A stretch of 64,000 nucleotides of DNA from an uncultured Verrucomicrobiota bacterium. GTDB taxonomy: Bacteria > Verrucomicrobiota > Verrucomicrobiia > Opitutales > Opitutaceae. Location: assembly GCA_903869675.1 (NCBI GenBank), contig CAIQAB010000018.1:1-64000 (forward strand), given 5' to 3'. The translations under genes and the position numbers were made by a program. Positions 54,592 to 62,483 of the stretch are shown here, one piece after another. Position 1 is the stretch's first letter. Each line of letters begins with the position of its first letter. The notes under the pieces were generated by a model. That model worked only from the letters and a program-made list of their open reading frames with translations, did no database searches and was not told the origin of the DNA.

Positions 54592-55544
54592 AGGCCACCG
54601 CCCCAACCGCCCCGCCCGCCGCCGCCGAGCGCCCTACTTCGCCTGGGCGCGATGCCTGGCTGCGCCTGCGGCGCAACCGTCTGGCAGTCGCATCCGGGGT
54701 GTTCGTCGTCCTCCTCGGCGTCATCTGCGTCTTAGCCCCACCCTTCCTCGGCCACGGCTACGCCGACCAAGACCTCTCACTCGGCGCCACCCCGCCAGCC
54801 GCCACGCACTGGTTCGGAACGGACGAGCTCGGGCGCGATCTCTTAGCCCGCCTACTCTACGGCGGTCGCATCTCCCTGATGGTCGGCTTCGTCGCCTCGC
54901 TCGTGGCGCTGATCATCGGTGTGACCTACGGGGCCGTCGCGGGCTATGCCGGCGGCAAGCTAGACGCTTTCCTGATGCGCGTGGTAGATATCCTTTACGC
55001 GCTGCCTTTCACTATTTTCGTCATCCTGATGATGGTGTTTCTCAAGCAGCCGATGGATCAACTCGACACCTGGCTGCGACAGTTCGATTTTTTGAAAAAC
55101 CTCCAAGGTATCGGCAAGATCGTCGGCCTTTTCGCCGCTATAGGCGCGGTCGAGTGGCTCACCATGGCGCGCATCGTCCGCGGCCAGGTGCTGACGGTGA
55201 AAAAAATGGAATACATCGAGGCTGCGCGCACCCTCGGCTTCGGCCACACGCGCATTATTTTTAAACACATCGTGCCCAACCTGCTCGGTCCGGTCATCGT
55301 GTTTACCACCCTAACCATACCATCCGTGATGATGCTGGAGAGTTTCCTGAGTTTTCTCGGCCTCGGGGTGGATGCCCCCCTGAGCAGCTGGGGCACGCTG
55401 ATCAAGGACGGCGCAGACAAGATGGAGAACTTCCCGTGGTTGCTGGTTTTCCCTGGCGGCGTCTTCGCCGCGACCCTGCTCGCGTTAAACCTGCTCGGCG
55501 ACGGCCTGCGAGACGCGCTCGACGTCCGCGCCGCCAAGGACTGA
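54588..55544 (+). CDS. oppC: Oligopeptide ABC transporter permease OppC
   Basis: The 318-residue permease has an N-terminal cytoplasmic tail, the GTDELGRDLLARLLYGGRISL segment of this family, about six helices and the EAA loop YIEAARTLGFGHTRIIFKHIVPNLLGPV split over two segments. It overlaps the oppB stop as ATGA. No oppD or oppF ATPase gene follows, so energy-coupling subunits must be encoded elsewhere. Confidence 0.93.
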   Translation: MKATAPTAPPAAAERPTSPGRDAWLRLRRNRLAVASGVFVVLLGVICVLAPPFLGHGYADQDLSLGATPPAATHWFGTDELGRDLLARLLYGGRISLMVGFVASLVALIIGVTYGAVAGYAGGKLDAFLMRVVDILYALPFTIFVILMMVFLKQPMDQLDTWLRQFDFLKNLQGIGKIVGLFAAIGAVEWLTMARIVRGQVLTVKKMEYIEAARTLGFGHTRIIFKHIVPNLLGPVIVFTTLTIPSVMMLESFLSFLGLGVDAPLSSWGTLIKDGADKMENFPWLLVFPGGVFAATLLALNLLGDGLRDALDVRAAKD

Positions 55545-55562
55545 TTCATCCACCTCCCGTTC

Positions 55563-55952
55563 GTGCCCGTCTCACCCGAGAACCCTTTCAACCACGCCGC
55601 GCGCGAACTCATCGCGGCCTTCCGCGGCGTGGCTAACGACGTGCCCGCCCGGCAACGCCGACGTCCCACCCAGTCTCTTTCCCCCCTTCTCGAGGCCCTG
55701 CTAGTCGAGCATCGCATCGGCCGCGCTGCCCCGGAGGATGCCATCCGCGAAAACTGGCCCGCCGTCGCTGGGCCAGCCATCGCCCACTACTCCCACGCCA
55801 AGACTTTGGACGCCCGCGGCACGCTCACCGTGCTTTATAACCAGGCCGTAGCCGGCAACGAACTCCGTTTTCACCAGCAGGCCATCCTGACCCGCATCCG
55901 GACCCTACCGGGCTGCGCGCACGTGAAGGCGCTAGCCATCCGTGCGGGTTAA
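55563..55952 (+). CDS. DUF721/DciA-like protein
   Basis: The 129-residue product starts from GTG. The C-terminal half (about 40-125) has the DUF721 pattern: IRENWPAVAGPAIAHYSHA, then a short beta part and NELRFHQQAILTRIRTL. Members such as DciA load the replicative helicase DnaB, so a replication role is possible. It lies 18 bases after oppC. Confidence 0.75.
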   Translation: MPVSPENPFNHAARELIAAFRGVANDVPARQRRRPTQSLSPLLEALLVEHRIGRAAPEDAIRENWPAVAGPAIAHYSHAKTLDARGTLTVLYNQAVAGNELRFHQQAILTRIRTLPGCAHVKALAIRAG

Positions 55953-56049
55953 CCACGTCAACCTGACCGCTTGGACGCCTCGACAGCCTGCAAGCGCAGC
56001 ACAATAGGATTTAGCTGATCCGAGACATACGTCCCCGCCAAGCCCAGCC

Positions 56050-56463
56050 TCAGCGGCTCTGAAGACTAAATTTATTCAGCCCGGCTTTGCGGCAGCAATC
56101 CATTACAAAGGCCAGGGTCTTGAGCGGGGTCGTCTCGTCGGCGCGAATGAGCACCGGAACATCCCGATTCAGACCCCCGACCCGCACCAGTAAACCGGCC
56201 AACTCAGCCTCCGCAATACGCCGCGGCGCGGAATTATCCGTGGCAAACGTCAGCTCACCCTCCTTGCCAATCCCAAGGATAACCGTGCCACCAAAAGCGT
56301 TTTTGCCGGCCGTCTCCACCCGAGGCAGCGTGATATTAAGCGTCCCGGGGGAACGAAACTGCATGGTCACAAAGGCAAAGAAAACGAGCATCACGAGCAC
56401 ATCAATGAGCGGCACGAGGTTAAGCTCGGGACGCTTGCGCCGACGAATCTGTAAACCGCTCAT
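56050..56463 (-). CDS. exbD: ExbD/TolR-type biopolymer transport protein
   Basis: The 137-residue product has one membrane helix (about 15-36) with the conserved VPLIDVLVMLVFFAFVT segment and its key Asp, then a small periplasmic domain with RADETTPLKTLAFVMDCCRKAGL. Together with the upstream ExbB it would convert proton flow into work for TonB or Tol systems. No tonB gene is adjacent. ATG at 56463 is preferred over the longer open frame. Confidence 0.92.
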   Translation of the reverse strand: MSGLQIRRRKRPELNLVPLIDVLVMLVFFAFVTMQFRSPGTLNITLPRVETAGKNAFGGTVILGIGKEGELTFATDNSAPRRIAEAELAGLLVRVGGLNRDVPVLIRADETTPLKTLAFVMDCCRKAGLNKFSLQSR

Positions 56464-56482
56464 GTCCAGATATGCTCCGGGT

Positions 56483-57058
56483 TCAGGCCTTGGGCTTTTC
56501 TGCCAGCAAGCGCGCCAATAAAACGTCCAGCTGTGCGGCAAAATTATCCACCCGACGCTGCAAGATTCCCCCCCCAATCAAGGCCGGAAGCGCAATACAC
56601 AGTCCGATAACCGTGGCGGAAAGCGCGAGCGAAACGCCACTGGTGAACTTGGCCGGATCGGGCAGACCACCCTGGCCGCTGATGCTCGAAAAAACCCGGA
56701 TAAGCGACCAAACCGTGCCGGTGAGTCCAATAAGCGGCGCACCAGCGTAAATCACATCCAAGTAGGGCAAACCCCGCTCCATGCGGGACACTTCCAACCG
56801 GGCAAAGGCCCGCACCCCGTCGGCATCGCCCGGATGTGCCGCCGCAAAACGCACGATACGCCCGAGCACGGAGTGCTCGCCGCCCGCCATGGCCTGCCCC
56901 GCCACAATCGCATCCGCCATATCATCCGGAATGATCGCACTCCTTCGCAAGGCACAGGACCGCTCGCAAAGAATGTAAACGAGCACGAGAGAACAAAGCG
57001 CGAGCGGGTAGATGAGGATATCTGCACCCTTGAGGAGATCGATAATGGCAAGCGGCAT
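56483..57058 (-). CDS. exbB: MotA/TolQ/ExbB proton channel protein
   Basis: The 191-residue product has three membrane helices (about 13-30, 105-130 and 140-165). The conserved GAPLIGLTGTVWSLIRVFSSI and SLALSATVIGLCIALPALIG segments form the channel. It is 19 bases upstream of exbD on the same strand, the normal order. ATG at 57058 is preferred over an earlier in-frame start at 57121. Confidence 0.92.
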   Translation of the reverse strand: MPLAIIDLLKGADILIYPLALCSLVLVYILCERSCALRRSAIIPDDMADAIVAGQAMAGGEHSVLGRIVRFAAAHPGDADGVRAFARLEVSRMERGLPYLDVIYAGAPLIGLTGTVWSLIRVFSSISGQGGLPDPAKFTSGVSLALSATVIGLCIALPALIGGGILQRRVDNFAAQLDVLLARLLAEKPKA

Positions 57059-57270
57059 ACGAAAATGTAATCGGAATGGGAAAAGAAAGACACCGGCAAG
57101 GGTCGGTTGTTGCCAAAGCAAAAACAGGCAGCCTTTTCACCTTCACGTCAACCAAGCCAGATTCACCCGCTCTCCGAACCGTTTGACTGAGACGGTGCTG
57201 GTTCATCCCTCAGGCCCACTTTCGCTTCCCCTCCCCGCCGGCCTTAGCCCAGTATTCCGACTCCCTCGCC

Positions 57271-58740
57271 TTGAACGCACTACCGTCCTCTTCCTCCGGT
57301 CCGCCTGGCGCTTCCTGCTCCGCTCCGCCAGAGGCTATCCGCTACAAAACCGCCCAAGCCAGGAAACGCGCCCTCACCACCAGCTTCCGACTCTGCACGA
57401 GCGAGGGCGTGGTCGCCACCCCGCTGGTAATCATGACTCTGCCGGTGAATGTCGTGCTGGCAGCCCTGTTCACCAAGACGCTGGCTCTTCCCAATCACAC
57501 CATCGGCATCATCACCGCCCTGCCCTTCGTGTGCAATTGCCTACAGGTCGGGTTGTCTCCGCTGCTATCCCGCTGGTTCTCCGCGAAGTCTACCACGGTG
57601 GTCGCCGCCTCCCTGCAACTTTTGTCATGGGTCTTTTTCGCCGGCCTGCTGAATTTTCTACCTGCCGGTGACCCCGCCACAGCCGGCCTGATGATCGGCA
57701 TCTGGTTTTTTATCTCCAGCTTCTGCGGTGCCATCACCGGCGTGTCCTGGAGCGCCTGGATTCAGGAATGGGTGCCCGCCCGTTTGCGGGGGAAATATTT
57801 CGGCCGCCGCAATCGCATCTGCCAAATGTCCAATTTGGTTTTTCTTCTCCTGAGCGGTTGGGTGCTTGCCGCTTGGGACTACGCCCGCCCGGCCTTTCAA
57901 CTCATCATCGCATTTGCCGTCCTGCTACGCGCGCTGTCCATCCTGTGGCAGTATCGCATGCCAACCGAGGCCACTGACCGCCCGGCCTTCCGCACCGCCG
58001 GGCTGACCGACCAACTCCTCACCCTGCGCCGTGCCCGCTCCTACCTATGGTTCATCGTCTTCGGCGCCTCCTGGGCCTTCGCCGCAAACTGCTTCGGCCC
58101 CTTTTACCACGTCTTCATGTTTAAGGAACTCACCCTGTCCACGCTGCAGGTGAGCCTCCTGTCGGTCTGTGGCGCGACCGGCGCCGCCCTGTCCATGCCC
58201 GCGTGGGGACAGTTGCTCGACCGCTTCGGCAATAAGTCCGTAATGACCGTCTCGCTGGTGCTGTGGCAGCTTTCCAACGTCTTCTGGTGCTTCGTCACCC
58301 CTGCCAACCACGACTGGCTTTATCTGCTGTGGTTCTTCGGCGGGCTAACCAATGCCGGCTTCTTCCTCGGCCAGTTCACTCTGCTGCTAAAACTGATCCC
58401 GGTGGCGGCCCGTAACCTCGCCATCGGTCTCAATCTTGCCGTCACATCCACCTTCGCCGCCGTCGCGCCCATAATAGGCGGCTTGATTCTCGACTGGGCC
58501 CAAGCCCACTGGACCGGACAAAATCTCGCCATCTACCACGTGTGCTTCATCACCCAACCGGCTCTTGCTCTCGCCGCTGCATGGCTTTTGCTCAAGGTAG
58601 AGGAACCCGCCGCGGCCCCCCTGACCCACGTGGTTGGCGCAATGCGCAACGTTCGCACCCTCGCCGCGCTTTCCGGAGTATCGTTCCTTTCCCAATACGT
58701 CTTTTACCGCGCCCCCCGCCGTCTGCGAAACCGTTCCTGA
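57271..58740 (+). CDS. MFS transporter
   Basis: The 489-residue product has a hydrophilic N-terminus of about 40 residues and then about 12 helices. The central loop carries WVPARLRGKYFGRRNRICQMS, resembling the loop 4-5 signature of a distinct MFS group seen in several environmental phyla. The substrate is not evident. TTG at 57271 is the likely start because no ATG precedes helix 1 in frame. A PfkB-type kinase starts 20 bases after its stop, so it could import a sugar or nucleoside, but that is a guess. Confidence 0.8.
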   Translation: MNALPSSSSGPPGASCSAPPEAIRYKTAQARKRALTTSFRLCTSEGVVATPLVIMTLPVNVVLAALFTKTLALPNHTIGIITALPFVCNCLQVGLSPLLSRWFSAKSTTVVAASLQLLSWVFFAGLLNFLPAGDPATAGLMIGIWFFISSFCGAITGVSWSAWIQEWVPARLRGKYFGRRNRICQMSNLVFLLLSGWVLAAWDYARPAFQLIIAFAVLLRALSILWQYRMPTEATDRPAFRTAGLTDQLLTLRRARSYLWFIVFGASWAFAANCFGPFYHVFMFKELTLSTLQVSLLSVCGATGAALSMPAWGQLLDRFGNKSVMTVSLVLWQLSNVFWCFVTPANHDWLYLLWFFGGLTNAGFFLGQFTLLLKLIPVAARNLAIGLNLAVTSTFAAVAPIIGGLILDWAQAHWTGQNLAIYHVCFITQPALALAAAWLLLKVEEPAAAPLTHVVGAMRNVRTLAALSGVSFLSQYVFYRAPRRLRNRS

Positions 58741-58760
58741 ACCGGGTCTTCCGACACACC

Positions 58761-59717
58761 ATGCCTCCGGCAGTCTTCACCCTGACCGCAAACCTGCTCG
58801 CGGAAACCACGTTCATACTACCGGCTGCGCCCGCCCTCGGCCACACCCAGCGCGCGACGACCGCCTCTTTCCAAGTCGGTGGGAAGGGGCTGAACGTGGC
58901 CAAGATGCTGGCCCGCCTCGGCACCCCGGCCCTCGCCCTCGCCGCAGCCGGCGGGTCAACCGGCCAGGAGTGCCGCAACTGGGCCGCCAGCCAGCTCTGG
59001 CGGATCGAGCTGAGCCACACCACCACACCCACCCGCGCCGGCTTGGTAGTGCGCGGTCCGGACCCCGCCACCGCAACCGAGACCACCTTCCTCGGGCCCG
59101 ATGCCCCCCTGTGCTCGGAGGCCTTCGCCGCCCTTGCCGCCAGAGTCGATGCCGCCCCGCCCGAAACCATCGTCGCCCTGTGCGGGAGCGTGCCCGGCTG
59201 GGCCTCGCCCGCAGCGACCTCGCTCCGCACTGCCCTGGCCCGCCGTGCCGATACCGGCCACCTCGTGGTCGATACCTATGGCCCCCCTTTGGCTGAACTC
59301 GCCGCCCGGCCAGCCGGGTTGATAAAAATCAACGCCGACGAATTTGCCGCCCTCGCCGGCTGTGCGCCGGACCCCGCCGCGCGCGCGGCCGTCATCCAGG
59401 CCTTTGTCCGCCGCTCTCCCACCAAAGTCTGGATCGTATCCGACGGCCCAGGCCCCGTCCACCTTGTCCGTGCGGATCACCCTGTGCTCACCCTAAACCC
59501 GCCGGTTGTGCACGAAGTCTCCGCTACCGGCAGCGGAGACGTTCTGCTCGCCGCCCTGCTCCACGCCCGGCTCACCCTCGGGTGCGATTGGCCAGAGGCG
59601 CTCGCCTACGCCCTTCCCTTGGCCTCCGCCAACGCCTCGCACCCGGGCATCGCGGAATTCGATCTCCCCGGCATGGAACTTGCCGCGCCCACCCCCGGTC
59701 CTAAGCTCAACTCATGA
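58761..59717 (+). CDS. PfkB-family sugar kinase (1-phosphofructokinase-like)
   Basis: The 318-residue product has the substrate loop FQVGGKGLNVAKMLARLG near residues 33-50 and the ATP/anion-hole motif SATGSGDVLLAALL near 253-266 with the catalytic Asp. The arrangement GGKGxNVA is that of FruK/LacC/tagatose-6-phosphate kinases. The substrate cannot be told from this. The ATG at 58761 matches a natural N-terminus; a longer frame upstream overlaps the MFS gene. Confidence 0.88.
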   Translation: MPPAVFTLTANLLAETTFILPAAPALGHTQRATTASFQVGGKGLNVAKMLARLGTPALALAAAGGSTGQECRNWAASQLWRIELSHTTTPTRAGLVVRGPDPATATETTFLGPDAPLCSEAFAALAARVDAAPPETIVALCGSVPGWASPAATSLRTALARRADTGHLVVDTYGPPLAELAARPAGLIKINADEFAALAGCAPDPAARAAVIQAFVRRSPTKVWIVSDGPGPVHLVRADHPVLTLNPPVVHEVSATGSGDVLLAALLHARLTLGCDWPEALAYALPLASANASHPGIAEFDLPGMELAAPTPGPKLNS

Positions 59718-60445
59718 AACGCACCATCACCATAGTCGTTACCCTGCTTCTGCTCCTAGTCGGCTATCTGGGCTGGAGCTCCTACAAATCCCGCCAGGCC
59801 GAGACCGCCCGCACCTTGGCAGCCAGTCGCGAAGCCGCCGCCAAAGGTTCCATCGCCGAACGCCTCGCCGCCGAGCAAAAAGCCGCCGAACAGGCAGCCG
59901 AGGCCGCCAAAAAAGCCGCCGAACAAGCCCGCCTCGCCGCCGAAAAAGCCGCCGCCGAGGAGAAACGTTTAAAGGAAACCGAGGCCGCCGCACTCGCCGA
60001 ACGCCTCGCCGCTGAACAGGCCGCGCAAAAAGCCGCCAGCGAACACGCCGCCGCACTCGCCGCTCAAAAAGCCGCCGCCGAGCGCGAAGCCGCCCGCCTC
60101 GCCGAGCAACGCGCCCGCGAACATGCCGAGGCAACACGCGCCCGCCAGATCGCCATGGAGAAACTCCAAGCCGAGGAAGCCGCTCAAAAAGCCGCCGCCG
60201 AGCGCGAAACCGCCCGCCTCGCCGCAATCAAACTCCAGCAGGAACGCGAGGCCGCCCTCACAGAAGACATCGCCGCGCTAAAGGCCGAACTCGAGCCCCG
60301 TATCATCTACTCCAGCGAATACAAACGCCGGCCTCACTACGACAAGACGCTCGAGCTCGGTAACGAACGAATCCTCGCCCGTATCGCCGAGTTAAACGCC
60401 CAACTTGAGACCCTTCAGGCCGCCCGCCCCGCCGCCACGCCCTAA
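59714..60445 (+). CDS. TolA-like Ala/Glu/Lys coiled-coil membrane protein
   Basis: The 243-residue product begins with a signal-anchor helix (about 5-21) and then a long helix rich in Ala, Glu, Lys and Arg (about 30-205) with many AAEKAAAEEK-type stretches, ending in a short mixed domain (EPRIIYSSEYKRRPHYDK). The composition is like the middle domain of TolA or a coiled-coil spacer. The ATG overlaps the kinase stop by four bases. It may span the periplasm; no partner is known. Confidence 0.7.
   Translation: MKRTITIVVTLLLLLVGYLGWSSYKSRQAETARTLAASREAAAKGSIAERLAAEQKAAEQAAEAAKKAAEQARLAAEKAAAEEKRLKETEAAALAERLAAEQAAQKAASEHAAALAAQKAAAEREAARLAEQRAREHAEATRARQIAMEKLQAEEAAQKAAAERETARLAAIKLQQEREAALTEDIAALKAELEPRIIYSSEYKRRPHYDKTLELGNERILARIAELNAQLETLQAARPAATP
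60061..60224. repeat. Two 44-base direct repeats in the coiled-coil gene
   Basis: 60061-60104 and 60181-60224 differ at one base and are 120 bases apart (40 codons), encoding the same AQKAAAERE(A/T)ARLA segment. This shows a recent in-frame duplication or repeat homogenisation. Confidence 0.8.
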
Positions 60446-60503
60446 GTAATCGGTGGCCCGCTTTACCTAGCTGCGCATCCTGTGGTTAAATCGAATTAAT
60501 AAT

Positions 60504-61529
60504 TCAGGCCAAACCCGTCGACCGCGCTCCGATGGGAAACGGCTGCGACGCCACCAGCGGCGCCATTGAGCGCGATCCGAACACCGTGCCCTGCGGGATG
60601 GGCGAGCCGCGCAAAAACTCCGCCGCCGCCAGCATACGACCGCCCGGTTTTTGCAGGCGCCGCACCCGGAGCACCCCCGCCCCGGTGGCGATTAGTAGCC
60701 CAGTCCCATCCGCACCCAGCACCGTCCCCGGAGTGCCGTCCAGCACCACGCCGCCCGGCACATCCGCCAAACCGAATTTCAAGGCCTGCCCACGCCACTC
60801 CACCTGCGCCGCCGGCCAGGGGTTGAGGCCGTTGATGCGCGCGGCGAGGACTGTTGCCGGCACCGCGAAATCAAGCGCCGCATCCTCCTTGGTGAGTTTG
60901 CGGCAAAAGGTCGCGGCGGTGGCGTCCTGCGCGACAAACTCCAGCCCGCCCGCCAGCAGGCGCGGCAGCGCCCGGGCGAGGAGCGGCACGCAGGCGGCGG
61001 CGAGTTTTTGCTCCACCTCGAGCGCCGTATCGAACGATCCGATGGACACAACCTCGCGATCAGACACCGGTCCGGCATCGAGCGCGCGGACGATGCGCAT
61101 AAAGGACACGCCAGTCTCGGCCACGCCTGCAGCGACGGCGGTCTGAATGGGTGAAGCCCCGCGAAAAAAGGGAAGGAGCGAGGCGTGGAAGTTAATCGTG
61201 CCGAGCGGCGCGGCGGAGATGAAGTCTTCCCGCAGGATATGCCCATAGGCCATGACGAGGGCGAGATCAGGGGGCGCGGCGATGTAGGCGGCGCGAACCT
61301 CGGGCGTGAGTTTCTCCGGCTGATGAACTGGCAGACCTCGATCCAGCGCCCAGCGTTTGATCGCGTTGGCCTGCACCTGCTGCCCGCGCCCCACCGGCCG
61401 GTCCGGTTGGGTGTAAACCGCCGTCAGCTCGACCTGCGCCGCCCCCTCGGGCCCGACCAGCCAGTCGAGCAGGGGCAACGCGATGGCGTCGGAACCCAAA
61501 AAAACAGCGCGCGGGCGGGACATGGCCAT
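60504..61529 (-). CDS. fmt: Methionyl-tRNA formyltransferase
   Basis: The 341-residue enzyme formylates initiator Met-tRNA. VFLGSDAIALPLL opens the Rossmann-like fold. The active-site region is NFHASLLPFFRGASPIQTAV with the catalytic Asn and His, and the later Asp lies near RALDAGPV. The C-terminal domain is the tRNA-binding barrel. Usual neighbour def is not present. ATG at 61529 is used; another ATG two codons later is possible. Confidence 0.95.
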   Translation of the reverse strand: MAMSRPRAVFLGSDAIALPLLDWLVGPEGAAQVELTAVYTQPDRPVGRGQQVQANAIKRWALDRGLPVHQPEKLTPEVRAAYIAAPPDLALVMAYGHILREDFISAAPLGTINFHASLLPFFRGASPIQTAVAAGVAETGVSFMRIVRALDAGPVSDREVVSIGSFDTALEVEQKLAAACVPLLARALPRLLAGGLEFVAQDATAATFCRKLTKEDAALDFAVPATVLAARINGLNPWPAAQVEWRGQALKFGLADVPGGVVLDGTPGTVLGADGTGLLIATGAGVLRVRRLQKPGGRMLAAAEFLRGSPIPQGTVFGSRSMAPLVASQPFPIGARSTGLA

Positions 61530-61568
61530 AAGAAGCGGCGATTTACGGCGCGCCGTGAAAAAACCCGC

Positions 61569-62483
61569 TCAGAGCGTCGCTATCCACTTGGACGCGGCTG
61601 CGGAAAGCGCAGCGAAGGCGCCGTCGGTGGCAGGCTCCTTGAGGCCATCGAAAAGCGTCCAGTGCTCGACGTGCTGAATCGACTGACCCGGAGCCAGGTT
61701 CACCAGCGGGCTGAGCGTCTCGAGCTCGCACATCTGGCCGTTGGTGAAGGTCTCGAAGGCGCAACCATTGTCCGGATAGACCGCCCCCGCCACCAGAGCG
61801 GCGTGCTTCACGAAAGTCGTGCCCTCGTAGAAATAGGCGGACCAGCCGGGGTAGTTGGTCAGACCAAGCTTGTGCGGGCGATCGGCGGCGGCTACATCGA
61901 TGCCGAAGTAGTCGCGGTGTAGGTCCCAGACATCGTCCGAGAGATCGGTGTAGCTCCAGGGAACAAGCGAGTAGGTGGGCAGGAAATCACCCTTGGCGTG
62001 GTCGCCCTTGGGGAGCAGGGGCACGACGCCGTAGCCACCGGCGCGGAACATGGTAAGCGCCCAGCAGGCGGTCTCGACCGGCCAGAGCCCATGGTTGGTC
62101 AGAGCGTGGGTGACACGCACGGTGCGCTCGCCGCGCGCCTCGATCTTGATCGCCTTCTGCATGCCCGTGAGCGGCTCGACCGGTTGGGCAAGGGCGACGC
62201 CCGTTTTGAGTGGCTTGAGCGCAAGGGCGTCGTTGTCGGGCTGATAAGTGCGCACACCGTGCTCGGGCGCGTGCCAGAGACGGTGGCCGCCGCGCAGCTT
62301 GAAGCCGCCGGGGAATACCGGTTGATCGGCGCCCATCTCCAAGAAGAGGTTGCCCGCCTTGCCCTTTTTCGAGCGGAAGGAGGTGATGCGCGGGCCGACC
62401 CCAGTGGTAACTTCGAGGGCGAATGCACCGGTTTCCAGACGGAGGCCGTCGGCCCCGTCGATTTCAATCTTCGAGTGTTTCAT
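61569..62483 (-). CDS. DUF4380-type (galactose-mutarotase-like) protein
   Basis: The 304-residue product is all-beta in character with LETGAFALEVTTGVGPRITSF near residue 15 and GGHRLWHAPEHGVRTYQPDN near 66-85, which resemble the start of aldose-epimerase-like beta-sandwich proteins. EHWTLFDGL lies near the C-terminus. It may bind or isomerise a sugar; no substrate is known. Its ATG at 62483 lies inside the last 20 bases of der, so the genes are probably co-translated. Confidence 0.75.
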   Translation of the reverse strand: MKHSKIEIDGADGLRLETGAFALEVTTGVGPRITSFRSKKGKAGNLFLEMGADQPVFPGGFKLRGGHRLWHAPEHGVRTYQPDNDALALKPLKTGVALAQPVEPLTGMQKAIKIEARGERTVRVTHALTNHGLWPVETACWALTMFRAGGYGVVPLLPKGDHAKGDFLPTYSLVPWSYTDLSDDVWDLHRDYFGIDVAAADRPHKLGLTNYPGWSAYFYEGTTFVKHAALVAGAVYPDNGCAFETFTNGQMCELETLSPLVNLAPGQSIQHVEHWTLFDGLKEPATDGAFAALSAAASKWIATL

